64,000 nt of DNA from Thermus tengchongensis. GTDB taxonomy: Bacteria > Deinococcota > Deinococci > Deinococcales > Thermaceae. Shown in pieces: positions 26,493-36,044 of this stretch (position 1 is the stretch's first letter; every line of letters starts with the position of its first letter). The position numbers and the translations under genes are program-made. The notes beneath the pieces were generated by a model. It was given only the letters and a program-made list of their open reading frames with translations, made no database searches and had not been told where the DNA came from. The stretch covers positions 1 through 64,000 of the forward strand of contig NZ_JAKEDU010000002.1 of NCBI RefSeq assembly GCF_021462405.1, in the 5' to 3' direction.

Positions 26493-26511
26493 GTGTACCC
26501 TAAGAGGAGAC

Positions 26512-28395
26512 ATGTTCCGGCTTCCCTTGAACTTCTTGGTCTTCGTGTTGGGCCTGCTCCTTTTGGCCTGGGCCTTCAGCCTGGCGGGTACGGTGGGGAA
26601 CCCCGGGGGTGGGGTGAACTACACCACCTTCCTGGAGGACCTGCAGGCGGGTCGGGTGAAGGAGGTGGTGGTGCGGGCCGGGGAGACCCGCATCCAGGGC
26701 ACCCTCACCGATGGCTCCACCTTCACCACCTACGCCGCCAGCCCCCCGGACAACCAGACCATCGAGGCCTGGATGCGCAAGGGGGTCAACGTGCGGGTGG
26801 AGCCCCCCCAGGGCCAAAGCCCTTTGGGCTTCCTGTGGCCCCTTCTCCTGGTGGGCCTTTTGGTGGGCGCCCTCTTTTACTTCTCCCGCAGCGGGCGCGC
26901 CGGGCCCTCGGACTCCGCCTTCAGCTTCACCAAGAGCCGGGCCAAGGTGCTCACCGAGGCCCCCAAGGTGACCTTTAAGGATGTGGCCGGAGCCGAGGAG
27001 GCCAAGGAGGAACTCAAGGAGATCGTGGAATTCCTGAAGAACCCCGCCCGCTTCCACGAGATGGGGGCCAGGATTCCCAAGGGGGTCCTGCTGGTGGGCC
27101 CCCCTGGGGTGGGGAAGACCCACATCGCCCGGGCGGTGGCCGGGGAGGCCAAGGTGCCCTTCATCACCGCCAGCGGTTCCGACTTCGTGGAGATGTTCGT
27201 GGGGGTGGGGGCGGCCAGGGTTAGGGATCTCTTTGAAACCGCCAAGCGCCACGCCCCCTGCATCGTCTTCATCGACGAGATCGACGCCGTGGGCCGCCGC
27301 CGGGGCGGGGGTGTGGGGGGCGGCAACGACGAACGGGAACAGACCCTGAACCAGCTCCTGGTGGAGATGGACGGGTTTGAAAAGGACTCCACCATCATCG
27401 TCATGGCCGCCACCAACCGGCCCGACGTCCTGGACCCGGCCCTCCTGCGCCCGGGGCGCTTTGACCGCCAGGTGGCCATCGATGCCCCTGATGTGAGGGG
27501 CAGGGAGCAGATCCTCCGCATCCACGCCCGGGGCAAGCCCCTGGCGGAGGACGTGGACCTGGCCCTTTTGGCCAAGCGCACCCCGGGCTTCGTGGGCGCG
27601 GACCTGGAGAACCTCCTGAACGAGGCGGCCCTCCTGGCGGCCCGGGAGGGCCGGAAGAAGATCACCATGAAGGACCTCGAGGAGGCTGCCGACCGGGTGA
27701 TGATGGGGCCGGCCAAGAAGAGCCTGGTCCTCACCCCCCGGGACCGCAAGATCACCGCCTACCATGAGGCGGGGCATGCCCTGGCCGCCCACTTCCTGGA
27801 GCACGCCGACGGGGTGCACAAGGTGACCATCGTGCCCAGGGGGCGGGCTTTGGGCTTCATGATGCCCCGGCGGGAAGATATGCTCCACTGGTCCAGGAAG
27901 CGCCTTTTGGACCAGATCGCCGTAGCCCTGGCTGGACGGGCGGCGGAGGAGCTGGTCTTCGAGGACGTGACCACGGGGGCGGAGAACGACTTCCGCCAGG
28001 CCACGGAGCTGGCCCGGCGCATGATCACCGAGTGGGGCATGCACCCCGAGTTCGGGCCGGTGGCCTACGCCGTGCGGGAGGACACCTACCTGGGCGGGTA
28101 TGACGTGCGCCAGTACTCTGAGGAAACCGCCAAGCGCATCGACGAGGCGGTGCGCCGCCTCATCGAGGAGCAGTACCAGCGGGTGAAGCACCTTCTTCAG
28201 GAAAAGCGGGAGGTCCTAGAGCGGGTGGCGGAGACCCTCTTGGAGCGGGAAACCCTCACCGCCGAGGAGTTCCAAAGGGTGGTGGAGGGCTTGCCCCTGG
28301 AGGAGGAGGCAAGCACTCCCCAGGAGCGTCCAGAAAAGGAAACTCCCCGGGTGGTGCCCAAGGTCAAACCAGGAGGAGCCCTGGGCGGGGCTTGA
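26512..28395 (+). CDS. ftsH: ATP-dependent zinc metalloprotease FtsH
   Basis: 627 residues. The ATG at 26512 follows AGGAG. Two membrane helices ([23 protein letters not shown] and [18 protein letters not shown]) enclose an extracytoplasmic domain. The AAA+ domain has Walker [10 protein letters not shown] (196-204) and Walker [13 protein letters not shown]. The protease domain has HEAGH at 418-422. It degrades misfolded membrane and some soluble proteins. It is divergent from dnaK and may share heat regulation. Confidence 0.98.
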   Translation: MFRLPLNFLVFVLGLLLLAWAFSLAGTVGNPGGGVNYTTFLEDLQAGRVKEVVVRAGETRIQGTLTDGSTFTTYAASPPDNQTIEAWMRKGVNVRVEPPQGQSPLGFLWPLLLVGLLVGALFYFSRSGRAGPSDSAFSFTKSRAKVLTEAPKVTFKDVAGAEEAKEELKEIVEFLKNPARFHEMGARIPKGVLLVGPPGVGKTHIARAVAGEAKVPFITASGSDFVEMFVGVGAARVRDLFETAKRHAPCIVFIDEIDAVGRRRGGGVGGGNDEREQTLNQLLVEMDGFEKDSTIIVMAATNRPDVLDPALLRPGRFDRQVAIDAPDVRGREQILRIHARGKPLAEDVDLALLAKRTPGFVGADLENLLNEAALLAAREGRKKITMKDLEEAADRVMMGPAKKSLVLTPRDRKITAYHEAGHALAAHFLEHADGVHKVTIVPRGRALGFMMPRREDMLHWSRKRLLDQIAVALAGRAAEELVFEDVTTGAENDFRQATELARRMITEWGMHPEFGPVAYAVREDTYLGGYDVRQYSEETAKRIDEAVRRLIEEQYQRVKHLLQEKREVLERVAETLLERETLTAEEFQRVVEGLPLEEEASTPQERPEKETPRVVPKVKPGGALGGA

Positions 28396-28435
28396 TACCA
28401 CCTCGCCTTGGCGAAAGCCAAGGTGGGGGCCCCGG
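28396..28435 (+). repeat. hairpin repeat copy (C) right after ftsH
   Basis: CCTTGGC (28406-28412) pairs with GCCAAGG (28417-28423) around GAAA; the stem can extend to about 12 bp with wobble pairs. It is followed by GGGGGCCCC, the same end as the copies at 30400 and 50287. It starts at the ftsH stop codon and may also serve as its mRNA 3' end. Confidence 0.6.
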
Positions 28436-28510
28436 AAAATCCTTGCCCCCACGGTGTTCTGGGATGCCTAGGGGCACGGCAGAGAGCGAAAGGGTAGTAG
28501 GCGTAATAAA

Positions 28511-28534
28511 CCCGGAGGGCTTAAGCCCCCCGGG
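28511..28534 (-). terminator. intrinsic terminator of the HU gene
   Basis: CCCGGAGGGC and GCCCCCCGGG form a 10-bp stem (one mismatch) with loop TTAA. On the minus strand it is followed by TTTATTA and lies 13 bp after the HU stop. Confidence 0.75.
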
Positions 28535-28547
28535 GGAAGGGAATACC

Positions 28548-28841
28548 TTACTTCTTGACCTTTTCCTTAAGGGCCTTGCCCGGCTTGAAGGCGGGATACT
28601 GGGTGGCGGGGATCTTGATCTTCTCCTTGGTGCCGGGCTTCACGCCGGTGCGGGCCTTGCGTTTGCGCACCTCAAAGGTGCCGAAGCCGGTAAGCTGGAC
28701 CTTGTTCCCCCCTGAGAGGGCCTCTTCCACCTTGGAGAGGAACGCATCCACCGCTGCCTTCACGTCCTTCTTCTTGAGGCCCGTGGCGGCAGCCACCTGA
28801 TCCACCAGATCCGCTTTGGTGACCGTTTTCTTTGCTGCCAT
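28548..28841 (-). CDS. DNA-binding protein HU
   Basis: 97 residues. The sequence TKADLVDQVAAATGLKKKDVKAAVDAFLSKVEEAL ... VQLTGFGTFEVRKRKARTGVKPGTKEKIKIPATQYPAFKPGKALKEKV is a full HU with the GFGTF turn and the Arg-rich DNA-binding arm. The N terminus has a short Lys-rich extension (MAAKKTV). It compacts and bends DNA. The gene is single, with its own promoter, a strong AAGGAGGTG ribosome site and a terminator. Confidence 0.97.
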   Translation of the reverse strand: MAAKKTVTKADLVDQVAAATGLKKKDVKAAVDAFLSKVEEALSGGNKVQLTGFGTFEVRKRKARTGVKPGTKEKIKIPATQYPAFKPGKALKEKVKK

Positions 28842-28875
28842 TCTTCACCTCCTTCCTCTTTTCCCTTCCGCAGGG

Positions 28876-28905
28876 ACTATATCACGCGAAAACGCGGGGG
28901 CGCAA
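28876..28905 (-). promoter_or_regulatory. promoter of the HU gene
   Basis: On the minus strand, TTGCGC (28900-28905) and TATAGT (28876-28881) are 18 bp apart. The leader is about 28 nt. Confidence 0.65.
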
Positions 28906-28963
28906 TAGCCAGAGCCATTTCTACCACCAAGTATAGCAATGTGTGATAACGAAAGTATTGCCT

Positions 28964-29599
28964 CTAGCGGTACCTGGGGGGAAGAAGTTCCCGTACCCGA
29001 GCCTCTATTTCCCGCGTCAGGCTTTCTAGCTCTGGGTGGGAGATCTTGCCGACCCTTGGAACGGGAATGGGCTTGCCGTAGATGACCCGGATGGGACGGC
29101 GAAGGCGGAAGAGCTTGTGCCCCACGGGCCAGGCCTCGTCCGTGCCCACCACCGCCACGGGCACCACGGGGCTTCCCGTGCGCAGGGCAATGGCCGCCAC
29201 CCCGGTTTTGAAGGGCTGGAGCCTGCCCGTGCGGCTGCGGGTGCCTTCGGGGAAGATGCCGAAGGCCATGCCCCGTTCCAGGGCGCGGATGGCCCCCTTG
29301 ATGGCGGAGAGGTCGCTTTGCCCCCGCTCCACGGGGATGGCGTAAAGCCGGGGCAAAAGCCAGGAGAGGAAGGGTAGGCGGAAGATGTCGGCCCGGGCCA
29401 GGAAGCTCACGGGCCGCCGCACCCCGGCCCCGATGACGATGGGGTCCAGGATGGAAAGGTGGTTGGCTGCCAGGATCACCGGCCCCTCCCGGGGGACGTT
29501 CTCCGCTCCCTCCACCCGGTAGCCAAAGAGGAGGTGGAGGAGGCCGCGGGCCACGGGCCAGGCCATCCGGTACACCAGGTTGGGCTGGGGGTTTTCCAC
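28964..29599 (-). CDS. plsC: 1-acyl-sn-glycerol-3-phosphate acyltransferase
   Basis: 211 residues, GTG start. The HX4D motif is in NHLSILDPIV and the glycerophosphate-binding motif in FPEGTRSRTG. Both are diagnostic of PlsC-type acyltransferases that make phosphatidic acid at the inner membrane. PVVPVAVVGTDEAWP is the conserved late block. It starts 5 bp after the endonuclease V gene, probably as one transcript. Confidence 0.92.
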   Translation of the reverse strand: MENPQPNLVYRMAWPVARGLLHLLFGYRVEGAENVPREGPVILAANHLSILDPIVIGAGVRRPVSFLARADIFRLPFLSWLLPRLYAIPVERGQSDLSAIKGAIRALERGMAFGIFPEGTRSRTGRLQPFKTGVAAIALRTGSPVVPVAVVGTDEAWPVGHKLFRLRRPIRVIYGKPIPVPRVGKISHPELESLTREIEARVRELLPPRYR

Positions 29600-29604
29600 G
29601 AGCG

Positions 29605-30285
29605 CTAGTCTAAGGCCCCCAGGGCCCGGCCTGCCTCGAGGTGGGCCAGGCGCAGGGGCTCAGGGAGGCGGAAGCGGGTGGGAAGGCGCCGCACGAAGGC
29701 CAGGGCTTCTTCCAGGCCTACGCGGTGGCCTGGGGAGACGAAGAGGGGCCTGACCCCGGTGCGGCTCCGGTAGGCGTACCCCAAGGGCTGGCCTTGGGGG
29801 GAGAGGAGCCTTACGGCGCTTCCCGCCTCCTGGGGGAGAGGGGCTTCCGGGCGGCCAAAGAGGAGGCTCTTCGCCACCCCCACGCTGGGCAGGTCCAGGT
29901 GCACCCCCAGGTGGCTGGCGATGCCCAGGCCCCGGGGGTGGGCGATGCCCTGCCCGTCCACCAGGAGGGCCTCCGGGGCTTCGGGGAGGTGCCTCAGGGC
30001 CTCCAGGTAGGCGGGGGCCTCGCGGAAGGAGAGGAGGCCCGGGATGTAGGGGAAGAGCTCCTCTTCCGGCACCTTCCCCCGGCCCACGAAGAGGGGGCCT
30101 CGCTCCAGGTGGTAGAGCACCGCCACCGCCACCAGGGGCTTTCCCTTTTTATGGGAGGCGTCCAAGGCGGCAAGGAGCCTCACCCCCTCCAGGCTTCCCT
30201 CAAGGACCACCCGCTGGGCCAGGGCCCTCTGCAGGGCAAGGGCCGCTTCCAGGCTTTCCGGTTTGGGAAAAGGGGGTGTTTCCAC
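29605..30285 (-). CDS. nfi: Endonuclease V (deoxyinosine 3' endonuclease)
   Basis: 226 residues, GTG start. Catalytic positions are visible: Asp in LLAALDASHKKG, Glu in SFREAPAYLEAL and Asp in LLVDGQGIAHPRGLGIASHLGV. VAKSLLFG and FVSPGHRVGLEEAL complete the family pattern. It nicks DNA 3' to deaminated adenine (inosine), damage that is frequent at high temperature. Co-oriented with plsC. Confidence 0.93.
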   Translation of the reverse strand: METPPFPKPESLEAALALQRALAQRVVLEGSLEGVRLLAALDASHKKGKPLVAVAVLYHLERGPLFVGRGKVPEEELFPYIPGLLSFREAPAYLEALRHLPEAPEALLVDGQGIAHPRGLGIASHLGVHLDLPSVGVAKSLLFGRPEAPLPQEAGSAVRLLSPQGQPLGYAYRSRTGVRPLFVSPGHRVGLEEALAFVRRLPTRFRLPEPLRLAHLEAGRALGALD

Positions 30286-30399
30286 GGGCCTGATCTCCCC
30301 TAAGGTTCGGTGCGCTCCGCCGCAAGGAGAGGAAGCAGGGCAAGCCCGGTATTTGGAGGGCGCCCACTCCTGCGCGGCCTGGGGTGGGGGGGTTTCACC

Positions 30400-30431
30400 G
30401 GGGCCCCCACCCTGACGGAGTCGGGGTGGGG
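30400..30431 (-). repeat. hairpin repeat copy (D)
   Basis: On the plus strand CCCCACCCTGAC (30405-30416) pairs with GTCGGGGTGGGG (30420-30431), a 12-bp stem with loop GGA. Read on the minus strand it begins 5 bp after the isomerase stop and is followed by GGGGCCCC, as in copies A and C. Confidence 0.6.
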
Positions 30432-30436
30432 TGGCA

Positions 30437-31309
30437 TCAGGTGGCCTCCCGCAGGCGCTCCAGCACCTCGGGGTCGGAGGGGTCCACCCCGTAGAGGAGG
30501 GCCAGGTAGTAGGCGGTCCAGGCCAGGCGGTACCAGAGGGCCACCGCCTGGGCGAGGCGGCTGCCTTCCGGGGGGGGCACCTCGGCCACCGCGTCCACCC
30601 GGGTTTCCAGGATTTCCTTGGCGAGCCTCACCGCCTCCCCCTCCCCTAGGAGGACGGCGGCCAGGGGGTCTCCCTGCTCGTGGCGGGCCTCGAGGCCCGT
30701 GAGGAAAAACTCCAGGGCGCTATGGGGTGGGGTGAGGGCCAGGCTTTTCCCGATGCGGGCGAAAAGGCTTTGCGCCGCTTCCTCCAAGGGACGGTAAAAG
30801 GGAGCGTAGAGGAGGGGGATCCGCTCCACCAGGGTGTAGGCCAGGAACTTGGCGGGGTTCTCCTCGAGGGGGATTTCCGGGGTGAGGCGTTTTCGTTCCT
30901 CCAGCAAAGCCCTATCCACCTCTGAGAGGGTTTCCTCCTGTCCCGTGGCCAGAAGGAGGAAGCGCAGGTAGCGGTAAGGGTTCAGGGGGCTAGGGGACAG
31001 GTAGACCTCAACCCCGGGGCGGAGGCCCACCTTGACCACCTGCACCCGCTCCGTTTCTGCCAGAAGGGAAAGGGCAGCGGCCTCTCCCAGGTCGTACCCT
31101 CCCTCCAGCACGAACAGGGTTCCCTCCTCCGTCCAGTCGGGAAGGCCGGACAGCCGGGCGGCGAAGTGGCCCTCCCCATAGCCCAAGGCGGCGTGGGGGC
31201 CGGGGTAGGCCTCCTTAGGCACGGGCCCCGAGCCCACCAGGTCCCTCAGCTCCAGGGCCAGGCCCCGCCGGTCGGCCAGGTAGGTTTCCTCGCGGTCCAG
31301 GTCGCGCAT
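30437..31309 (-). CDS. SIS-type phosphoglucose/phosphomannose isomerase-like protein
   Basis: 290 residues. The ATG at 31309 (MRDLDREETYLADRRGLALEL) is preferred over an upstream in-frame start. Two sugar-isomerase (SIS) halves can be seen: GTLFVLEGGYDLGEAAALSLLAETERVQVVKVG and a C-terminal part with PHSALEFFLTGLEARH. This resembles bifunctional PGI/PMI enzymes, for which a T. thermophilus structure exists. The usual glycine/serine loops are degenerate, so activity is uncertain. Its start lies 7 bp from the divergent manA start. Confidence 0.7.
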   Translation of the reverse strand: MRDLDREETYLADRRGLALELRDLVGSGPVPKEAYPGPHAALGYGEGHFAARLSGLPDWTEEGTLFVLEGGYDLGEAAALSLLAETERVQVVKVGLRPGVEVYLSPSPLNPYRYLRFLLLATGQEETLSEVDRALLEERKRLTPEIPLEENPAKFLAYTLVERIPLLYAPFYRPLEEAAQSLFARIGKSLALTPPHSALEFFLTGLEARHEQGDPLAAVLLGEGEAVRLAKEILETRVDAVAEVPPPEGSRLAQAVALWYRLAWTAYYLALLYGVDPSDPEVLERLREAT

Positions 31310-31316
31310 ACCCCTT

Positions 31317-32090
31317 ATGCTAACCCCCATGCGGCGCCTGAACCCCAAGCCGGTGGAAAGGGTCTGGGGGGGTAGCGCCCTGGGGTTCGGCCCCGGGGTG
31401 GGGGAGGTGTGGCTTGCGGAAGCGCCCCTTCTGGTGAAGCTTTTGGACCCGGCGGATTGGCTTTCCGTGCAGGTCCACCCTCCCCACGCCTACGCCCAAA
31501 GGGTGGAGGGAAAGCCCGGGAAGTACGAGGCCTGGTACGTCCTTGCCCCGGGGGAGATCGTCTACGGCTTTGCCCGGCGGGTGAGCCAGGAGGAGGTGCG
31601 GCGACGGGCTGAGGCGGGTACCCTGGACGCGGTGCTCCACCGGGTGCGGGTGGCCCCGGGCCAGGTGGTCTACCTCCCCGCGGGGGTAGTGCACGCCCTG
31701 GGCCCGGGGACGCGGGTCTACGAGGTGCAGACCCCCTCGGACCTGACCTACCGGCTTTACGACTACGGCCGTCCCCGGGAGCTCCACCTGGAGAAGGCCC
31801 TCGAGGTGGCCCTCCTGGAGCCTACCCCCCTGCCCGCCTTCGCCCCCGAGCCCGTGGCGGGGGGGGAGCGCCTTCTCCAGACCCCTTACTTTCAGCTGTA
31901 CCGCTTCCCCCTCCGGGGGCGGCTACGGCTAAAGCCCCCCCTTGACCTCCTCCTCACCCTCCTGGAGGGGGAGGCCTGGCTTTCGGGGGAGGCCCTTCTT
32001 CCTCCTGCCACCTTCCTCCTGGAGCCGGGGGAGGAGGTCCAGCTGGAAGGAGAGGGGCTCCTTTTGGGGGCTAGCCCCGGAGGCGCCTGA
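31317..32090 (+). CDS. manA: Mannose-6-phosphate isomerase, class I
   Basis: 257 residues. Cupin fold with zinc ligands in VKLLDPADWLSVQVHPPHAYA, and YLPAGVVHALGPGTRVYEVQTPSDLTYRLYDYGR, typical of short bacterial class I ManA. It interconverts mannose-6-P and fructose-6-P. The start may be the ATG at 31317 or the one at 31329; neither has a Shine-Dalgarno site, so a leaderless mRNA is possible. Its 3' end overlaps the convergent STAND gene by 20 bp. Confidence 0.88.
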   Translation: MLTPMRRLNPKPVERVWGGSALGFGPGVGEVWLAEAPLLVKLLDPADWLSVQVHPPHAYAQRVEGKPGKYEAWYVLAPGEIVYGFARRVSQEEVRRRAEAGTLDAVLHRVRVAPGQVVYLPAGVVHALGPGTRVYEVQTPSDLTYRLYDYGRPRELHLEKALEVALLEPTPLPAFAPEPVAGGERLLQTPYFQLYRFPLRGRLRLKPPLDLLLTLLEGEAWLSGEALLPPATFLLEPGEEVQLEGEGLLLGASPGGA

Positions 32091-34686
32091 GGAGGGCTTG
32101 CACCTGGGGGGAAGCCCTTTCCCCCAGCTCCTCCTTAAGCCGCTTTCGGTAGGCCTCCAGGAGCCTTTCCGCCCGGGCCCTTTGCCCTTGCTCCAGGCAG
32201 CGCTCCACCAAGGACAAGAGGGCCTCCTCGTCCAGGGGGTCCAGCTCCAAGAGGCGTTCCAGGAGGCGGGGTTCCCGCCTTTTCAGGAAAAGGGCCCGCA
32301 CCCGGTGGAAGACCTCCTCCCGCTTGCGGTCCAGATGGGGGTGGTCCAGGCCGGAGAAGAGGGGCTCGCGGTAAAGGGCCAGGGCCCTCTCTGCGTCCTC
32401 CCGTTGCAGGGCCTCCTCCAAGGCGAAGAGGTCGGCCTCCACCCTCTTTAGGCCCTCTTCCCCCAGGTAGGTGGCCACCCCCCAGGGCTCCAGGAGCTTC
32501 CGCAGGCGGGCCAGCCAGACGTAGAGGTTGTTGAGGGCCGCCGCCTCAGGCATGTCCGGCCAAAGGGCGAAGGCCACCTCTTCCCGGGGCAGGCCCAGGA
32601 GGAGGAGGGCGAAGACCTCCCTGGCCTTGCCCCGGAGTTCTGCAGGCCCCAGGGGGGTGTGCACCTGGAAGGTGCCCAGGACCATCACCCTCAAGGGGGG
32701 GATTTCCTCGAGGCGGAGGGCGATGGCCTCTTTCCAGCCGCTTCGCAGCACCTCCCCTAAGGGGTAGGCCCGGGCCAGCTCCGGCCGGTTCCGGGGGAGG
32801 AGGCCTAGGGGCAGGAGGCCGGGGAGGACCCTTTCCCTGGCATCGGTCAGGGAGATCAGGGCCTCCAGGTCCCCCCCCTCCCGCAGGAGGCGGTAGCGGG
32901 CGGCCTGCCAGTAAAGCCGCTCCAGGCGCTCTTCCGGATAGGGGGGGAGGAGGGAAGGGTCCTGGCGCAACCGCGCCCGGGCCAGGCTGGGGAAGAAGCC
33001 GGAAAGGCCTTCAAGGAGGCCCTCGTCCCCCGTGAGCTCCGCCAGGAGGGCCCGGCCCTCCTCTGCCAGGTAGCGGTTTTCCCAGAGCTCCGCCTGGGCC
33101 ACCAGGCGGCGGAGGGCTTCGGCATCCCCCTCCAGGTGGGCGAGGAGCATCCGGGCCTCGAGGCTCGCCAGGGGGCTTCCGGGCTCCTCCGCCGCCCGCT
33201 TCAGGTAGTCCCGGGCCTTCTCCCGTTCCCCCAAAAGGAGGTAGAACCGGCCCAGGTCCCGCAGGTGGCCGGGGAGTACAAAGGGGCGGGAGACCCTCAG
33301 GGAGCCTAAGGTTTCCTCCAGGGCCGCGATGCGCTTCAGAAGGGATCCTTTCAGCTCGAACTCCAGGAGGGCCAGGTTGAGGAGGGGGCTGGGGCGGAAG
33401 GGGCTACTTGGGGGAAGGCGCCGCAGGGCCTCCTCCAGGAGGGCCAGGGCTTCCTCGGGCCTTCCCTCCTCGTAGGGCACCCGGGCGGCGTCGTTCAGGA
33501 AGCGGCCCGCGAGCTCTTCGGGCACCCGCTCCAGGAGCCCCAGGCCCCGCTCCAGGTAGGCCCGGGCCCGGGGGAGGTCCTGGCCCAGCATGGGCTCCGC
33601 CAGGTAGTAGGCCAGGTGGCCGCAGGCGGTGAGGGCCACCCTCGGGTCTTCCGCCTCTACCAAGGGCTCCAGAAGGGGGAAGCCCTCCTTCTTACCGCAC
33701 TGGAGAAGGGCCTCTCCCAGGCGCAGATGGGTCCGGGGGCCTCCTTGCCTGAGGAGGTCGGCGAAGCGGAGGAGCCGTTCCGCAGGAAGGTCTATCTGGA
33801 TGGGCCGCTCCATGAGCTCCAGAAGCTCCCGGTGGAGCCCGGCCTCATAGAAGGCCTCCGCCAGAACCTCTGGAGGCAGCCTTCCCTCCGCCCGGCGCAC
33901 CGCCTCCTGCACCTCGGGGAGGAGGTTTTTCCGGGCCATTTCCCGCAGGAGGTTGTGCAGGCGGAAGCCCTGGGGGAGGCGGCGGAGGAGGCCCCTTTGG
34001 AAAAGGCTTTCCGTGGCCGGGGTGGCGTGCGCTAGGGGCAGGTAGGGCAGGGCGGCCAGGAGGAGGCCTTCTTGCAGCTCTTCCGGCGATAGGCTCTCCC
34101 TAAGGCCCTGGAGGAGGGCCTGGGGCTTTGGGGGCTCCCCGGTGAGGGCCGAGAGGAAAAGGGGCAAGGGCCAGCCCCCCGTGGCCCGGTGGGCCTCCTC
34201 CCACCCTTCCCGGCCTGCGAAGAGGGTCTGGGCCTCCTCCGGGGTGAAGGCCAGGTCCTGCGCTCCCAGGTGCACCAGCCGCCCTTCCGCCAGGAGCTTG
34301 GGGAGTTCGGGGTAGGGGAGGGGTTTGCGGCTGGCCAGGACCAGGAGGCAGGGGAGGGTGCGCAGGAGGGGAGAAAGGTCTTCCTGCCCGCTGAGGTCCT
34401 CGAGGACCACCAGGCTGGGCACCTCCTGCAAGGCCGCCACCACCGCCCCCCAGGGCACTTCCTCGGGAAGGCCTAAGGAGCGGGCCAGGAGGGCCTTGGG
34501 CTCTCCCAGGAGGGCGCTGGCCCAAAGGGTGCGCAAGGGGAGCCTGGCGGCCAGCTGCCCTGCCAGGACGCTCTTGCCGAAGCCCGCGGGGGCCTCGAGG
34601 TGGATGGCGAAGCCCGGCCCCTCGGGCAGAAGGTCCAAAAGCCGCCTCCTTTCCAGGTAGACCGGGCTTTGCCACGCCAGGGCCAT
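32071..34686 (-). CDS. STAND-type ATPase with C-terminal winged helix and BTAD domain
   Basis: 871 residues. The ATG at 34686 gives MALAWQSPVYLERRRLL; Walker A APAGFGKS is at 32-39 and LVVLEDLSG is a likely Walker B. An NB-ARC/MalT-like ATPase region is followed by TPR-like helices (~300-640). Then comes a winged helix (LRVMVLGTFQVHTPLGPAELRGKAREVFALLLLGLPREEVAFALWPD) and a bacterial transcriptional activation domain at the end. This is the layout of large signal-integrating activators; the target is unknown. TACAAT on the minus strand (34697-34702) ends 10 bp before the ATG, so the mRNA may be nearly leaderless. Confidence 0.8.
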   Translation of the reverse strand: MALAWQSPVYLERRRLLDLLPEGPGFAIHLEAPAGFGKSVLAGQLAARLPLRTLWASALLGEPKALLARSLGLPEEVPWGAVVAALQEVPSLVVLEDLSGQEDLSPLLRTLPCLLVLASRKPLPYPELPKLLAEGRLVHLGAQDLAFTPEEAQTLFAGREGWEEAHRATGGWPLPLFLSALTGEPPKPQALLQGLRESLSPEELQEGLLLAALPYLPLAHATPATESLFQRGLLRRLPQGFRLHNLLREMARKNLLPEVQEAVRRAEGRLPPEVLAEAFYEAGLHRELLELMERPIQIDLPAERLLRFADLLRQGGPRTHLRLGEALLQCGKKEGFPLLEPLVEAEDPRVALTACGHLAYYLAEPMLGQDLPRARAYLERGLGLLERVPEELAGRFLNDAARVPYEEGRPEEALALLEEALRRLPPSSPFRPSPLLNLALLEFELKGSLLKRIAALEETLGSLRVSRPFVLPGHLRDLGRFYLLLGEREKARDYLKRAAEEPGSPLASLEARMLLAHLEGDAEALRRLVAQAELWENRYLAEEGRALLAELTGDEGLLEGLSGFFPSLARARLRQDPSLLPPYPEERLERLYWQAARYRLLREGGDLEALISLTDARERVLPGLLPLGLLPRNRPELARAYPLGEVLRSGWKEAIALRLEEIPPLRVMVLGTFQVHTPLGPAELRGKAREVFALLLLGLPREEVAFALWPDMPEAAALNNLYVWLARLRKLLEPWGVATYLGEEGLKRVEADLFALEEALQREDAERALALYREPLFSGLDHPHLDRKREEVFHRVRALFLKRREPRLLERLLELDPLDEEALLSLVERCLEQGQRARAERLLEAYRKRLKEELGERASPQVQALLRRLRG

Positions 34687-34754
34687 GGTTTGGGTCCATT
34701 GTAATCCCCAGCCGCCCTTGACCGAAGCCCCCAGGGCCAAGGAGACTAGGGGGC

Positions 34755-36044
34755 ATGGACCGCGCCTTTTTGGACCTGGCCCCCTGTGGCCCCCTGCGGG
34801 GTGCCTTGCGGGTGCCGGGGGACAAGTCCGTGACCCACCGGGGCCTCATGCTCCTGGCCCTGAGCGAGGGGGAAGGGAGGCTTTTCTACCCCTTGAAGGC
34901 CGGGGACACCCTCTCCACCGCCCGCGCCCTTCAGGCCTTGGGGGCGGAGATCGCGGAGGAAGGCCCCCACTTCCGGGTGCGAGGGCGGGGCCTAAGCCTT
35001 AAGGAGCCGGAAGACGTTCTGGACTGCGGCAACGCCGGCACCCTCATGCGCCTCCTCTTGGGCATCCTGGCGGGGCAGGAGGGGCTTTTCGCCGTGCTCA
35101 CCGGGGACGCCTCCTTGCGCCGCCGTCCCATGGGCCGGGTGGCCGAGCCCCTCCGGGCCATGGGGGCCTCCATAGAGGGAAGGGAAGGGGGTAAAAAGGC
35201 CCCCCTGGCGGTGCGGGGAAGGGCCCTAAACGGGATTTCCTACACCCTTCCCGTGCCCAGCGCCCAGGTGAAAAGTGCCCTCCTCCTGGCCGGACTTTTT
35301 GCCGAGGGCGTCACGGAGGTGGTGGAGCCTGTGCCCACCCGGGACCACACGGAAAGGCTTTTCCGTCACTTCGGGCTTCCCTTGGAAGCCGAGGGCCCGC
35401 GCATCCGCACCCGTAGGGCCGACCCCTTCCCTGCCAGGGACCTCACCGTGCCCGGGGACTTCTCCTCGGCGGCCTTTTTCCTGGTGGCGGCCCTGGTCAC
35501 CCCGGGCTCCGAGGTGGTGGTGGAGGGGGTGGGCCTGAACCCCACCCGTACTGGCCTTCTCAAGGTGCTCCAGGAGATGGGGGCCGACCTGGAGTGGCGG
35601 GTTTTGGAAGGGGAGGCGGGGGAGCCCGTGGGCTGGATACGCGCTCGCTATAGCCCCCTGAAGGGAGTTTCCGTGGACCCCGGCCTCATCCCCCTCATGG
35701 TGGACGAGGTACCCGCCCTGGCCGCCGCCGCCGCCTGGGCGGAAGGGGAAACCCACATACCGAACCTTTCCGAGCTCCGGGTGAAGGAGTCGGACCGGGT
35801 GAGGGCCATCGCCCACAACCTGAGGGCCCTGGGGGTGACGGTGGAGGAGGGGCCCGACTGGCTCCGCATCCAGGGGGGCGGGGTGCAAAGAGGGGAGGTG
35901 GAGCCCTTCCACGACCACCGCATCGCCATGGCCTTTGCCGTGGCGGGCCTGCCCGTGGGGGTCAGGGTCTGGGAGCCCCATTGGGCGGAGATCTCCTACC
36001 CCGGCTTTTTCGGGGACCTCCAGCGGCTATGCGCGGGATCGTGA
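34755..36044 (+). CDS. aroA: 3-phosphoshikimate 1-carboxyvinyltransferase (EPSP synthase)
   Basis: 429 residues. [19 protein letters not shown] binds substrate, [19 protein letters not shown] is the classic AroA signature, and [20 protein letters not shown] is the late signature. It joins shikimate-3-phosphate and PEP in aromatic amino-acid synthesis. AAGGAG lies upstream of the ATG. First gene of an overlapping group with cmk and three further genes. Confidence 0.97.
   Translation: MDRAFLDLAPCGPLRGALRVPGDKSVTHRGLMLLALSEGEGRLFYPLKAGDTLSTARALQALGAEIAEEGPHFRVRGRGLSLKEPEDVLDCGNAGTLMRLLLGILAGQEGLFAVLTGDASLRRRPMGRVAEPLRAMGASIEGREGGKKAPLAVRGRALNGISYTLPVPSAQVKSALLLAGLFAEGVTEVVEPVPTRDHTERLFRHFGLPLEAEGPRIRTRRADPFPARDLTVPGDFSSAAFFLVAALVTPGSEVVVEGVGLNPTRTGLLKVLQEMGADLEWRVLEGEAGEPVGWIRARYSPLKGVSVDPGLIPLMVDEVPALAAAAAWAEGETHIPNLSELRVKESDRVRAIAHNLRALGVTVEEGPDWLRIQGGGVQRGEVEPFHDHRIAMAFAVAGLPVGVRVWEPHWAEISYPGFFGDLQRLCAGS

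Noticed and set aside
26500-28191. 563-codon minus-strand frame opposite ftsH
   Set aside because: Antisense shadow with low-complexity composition; ftsH on the other strand has all its motifs.
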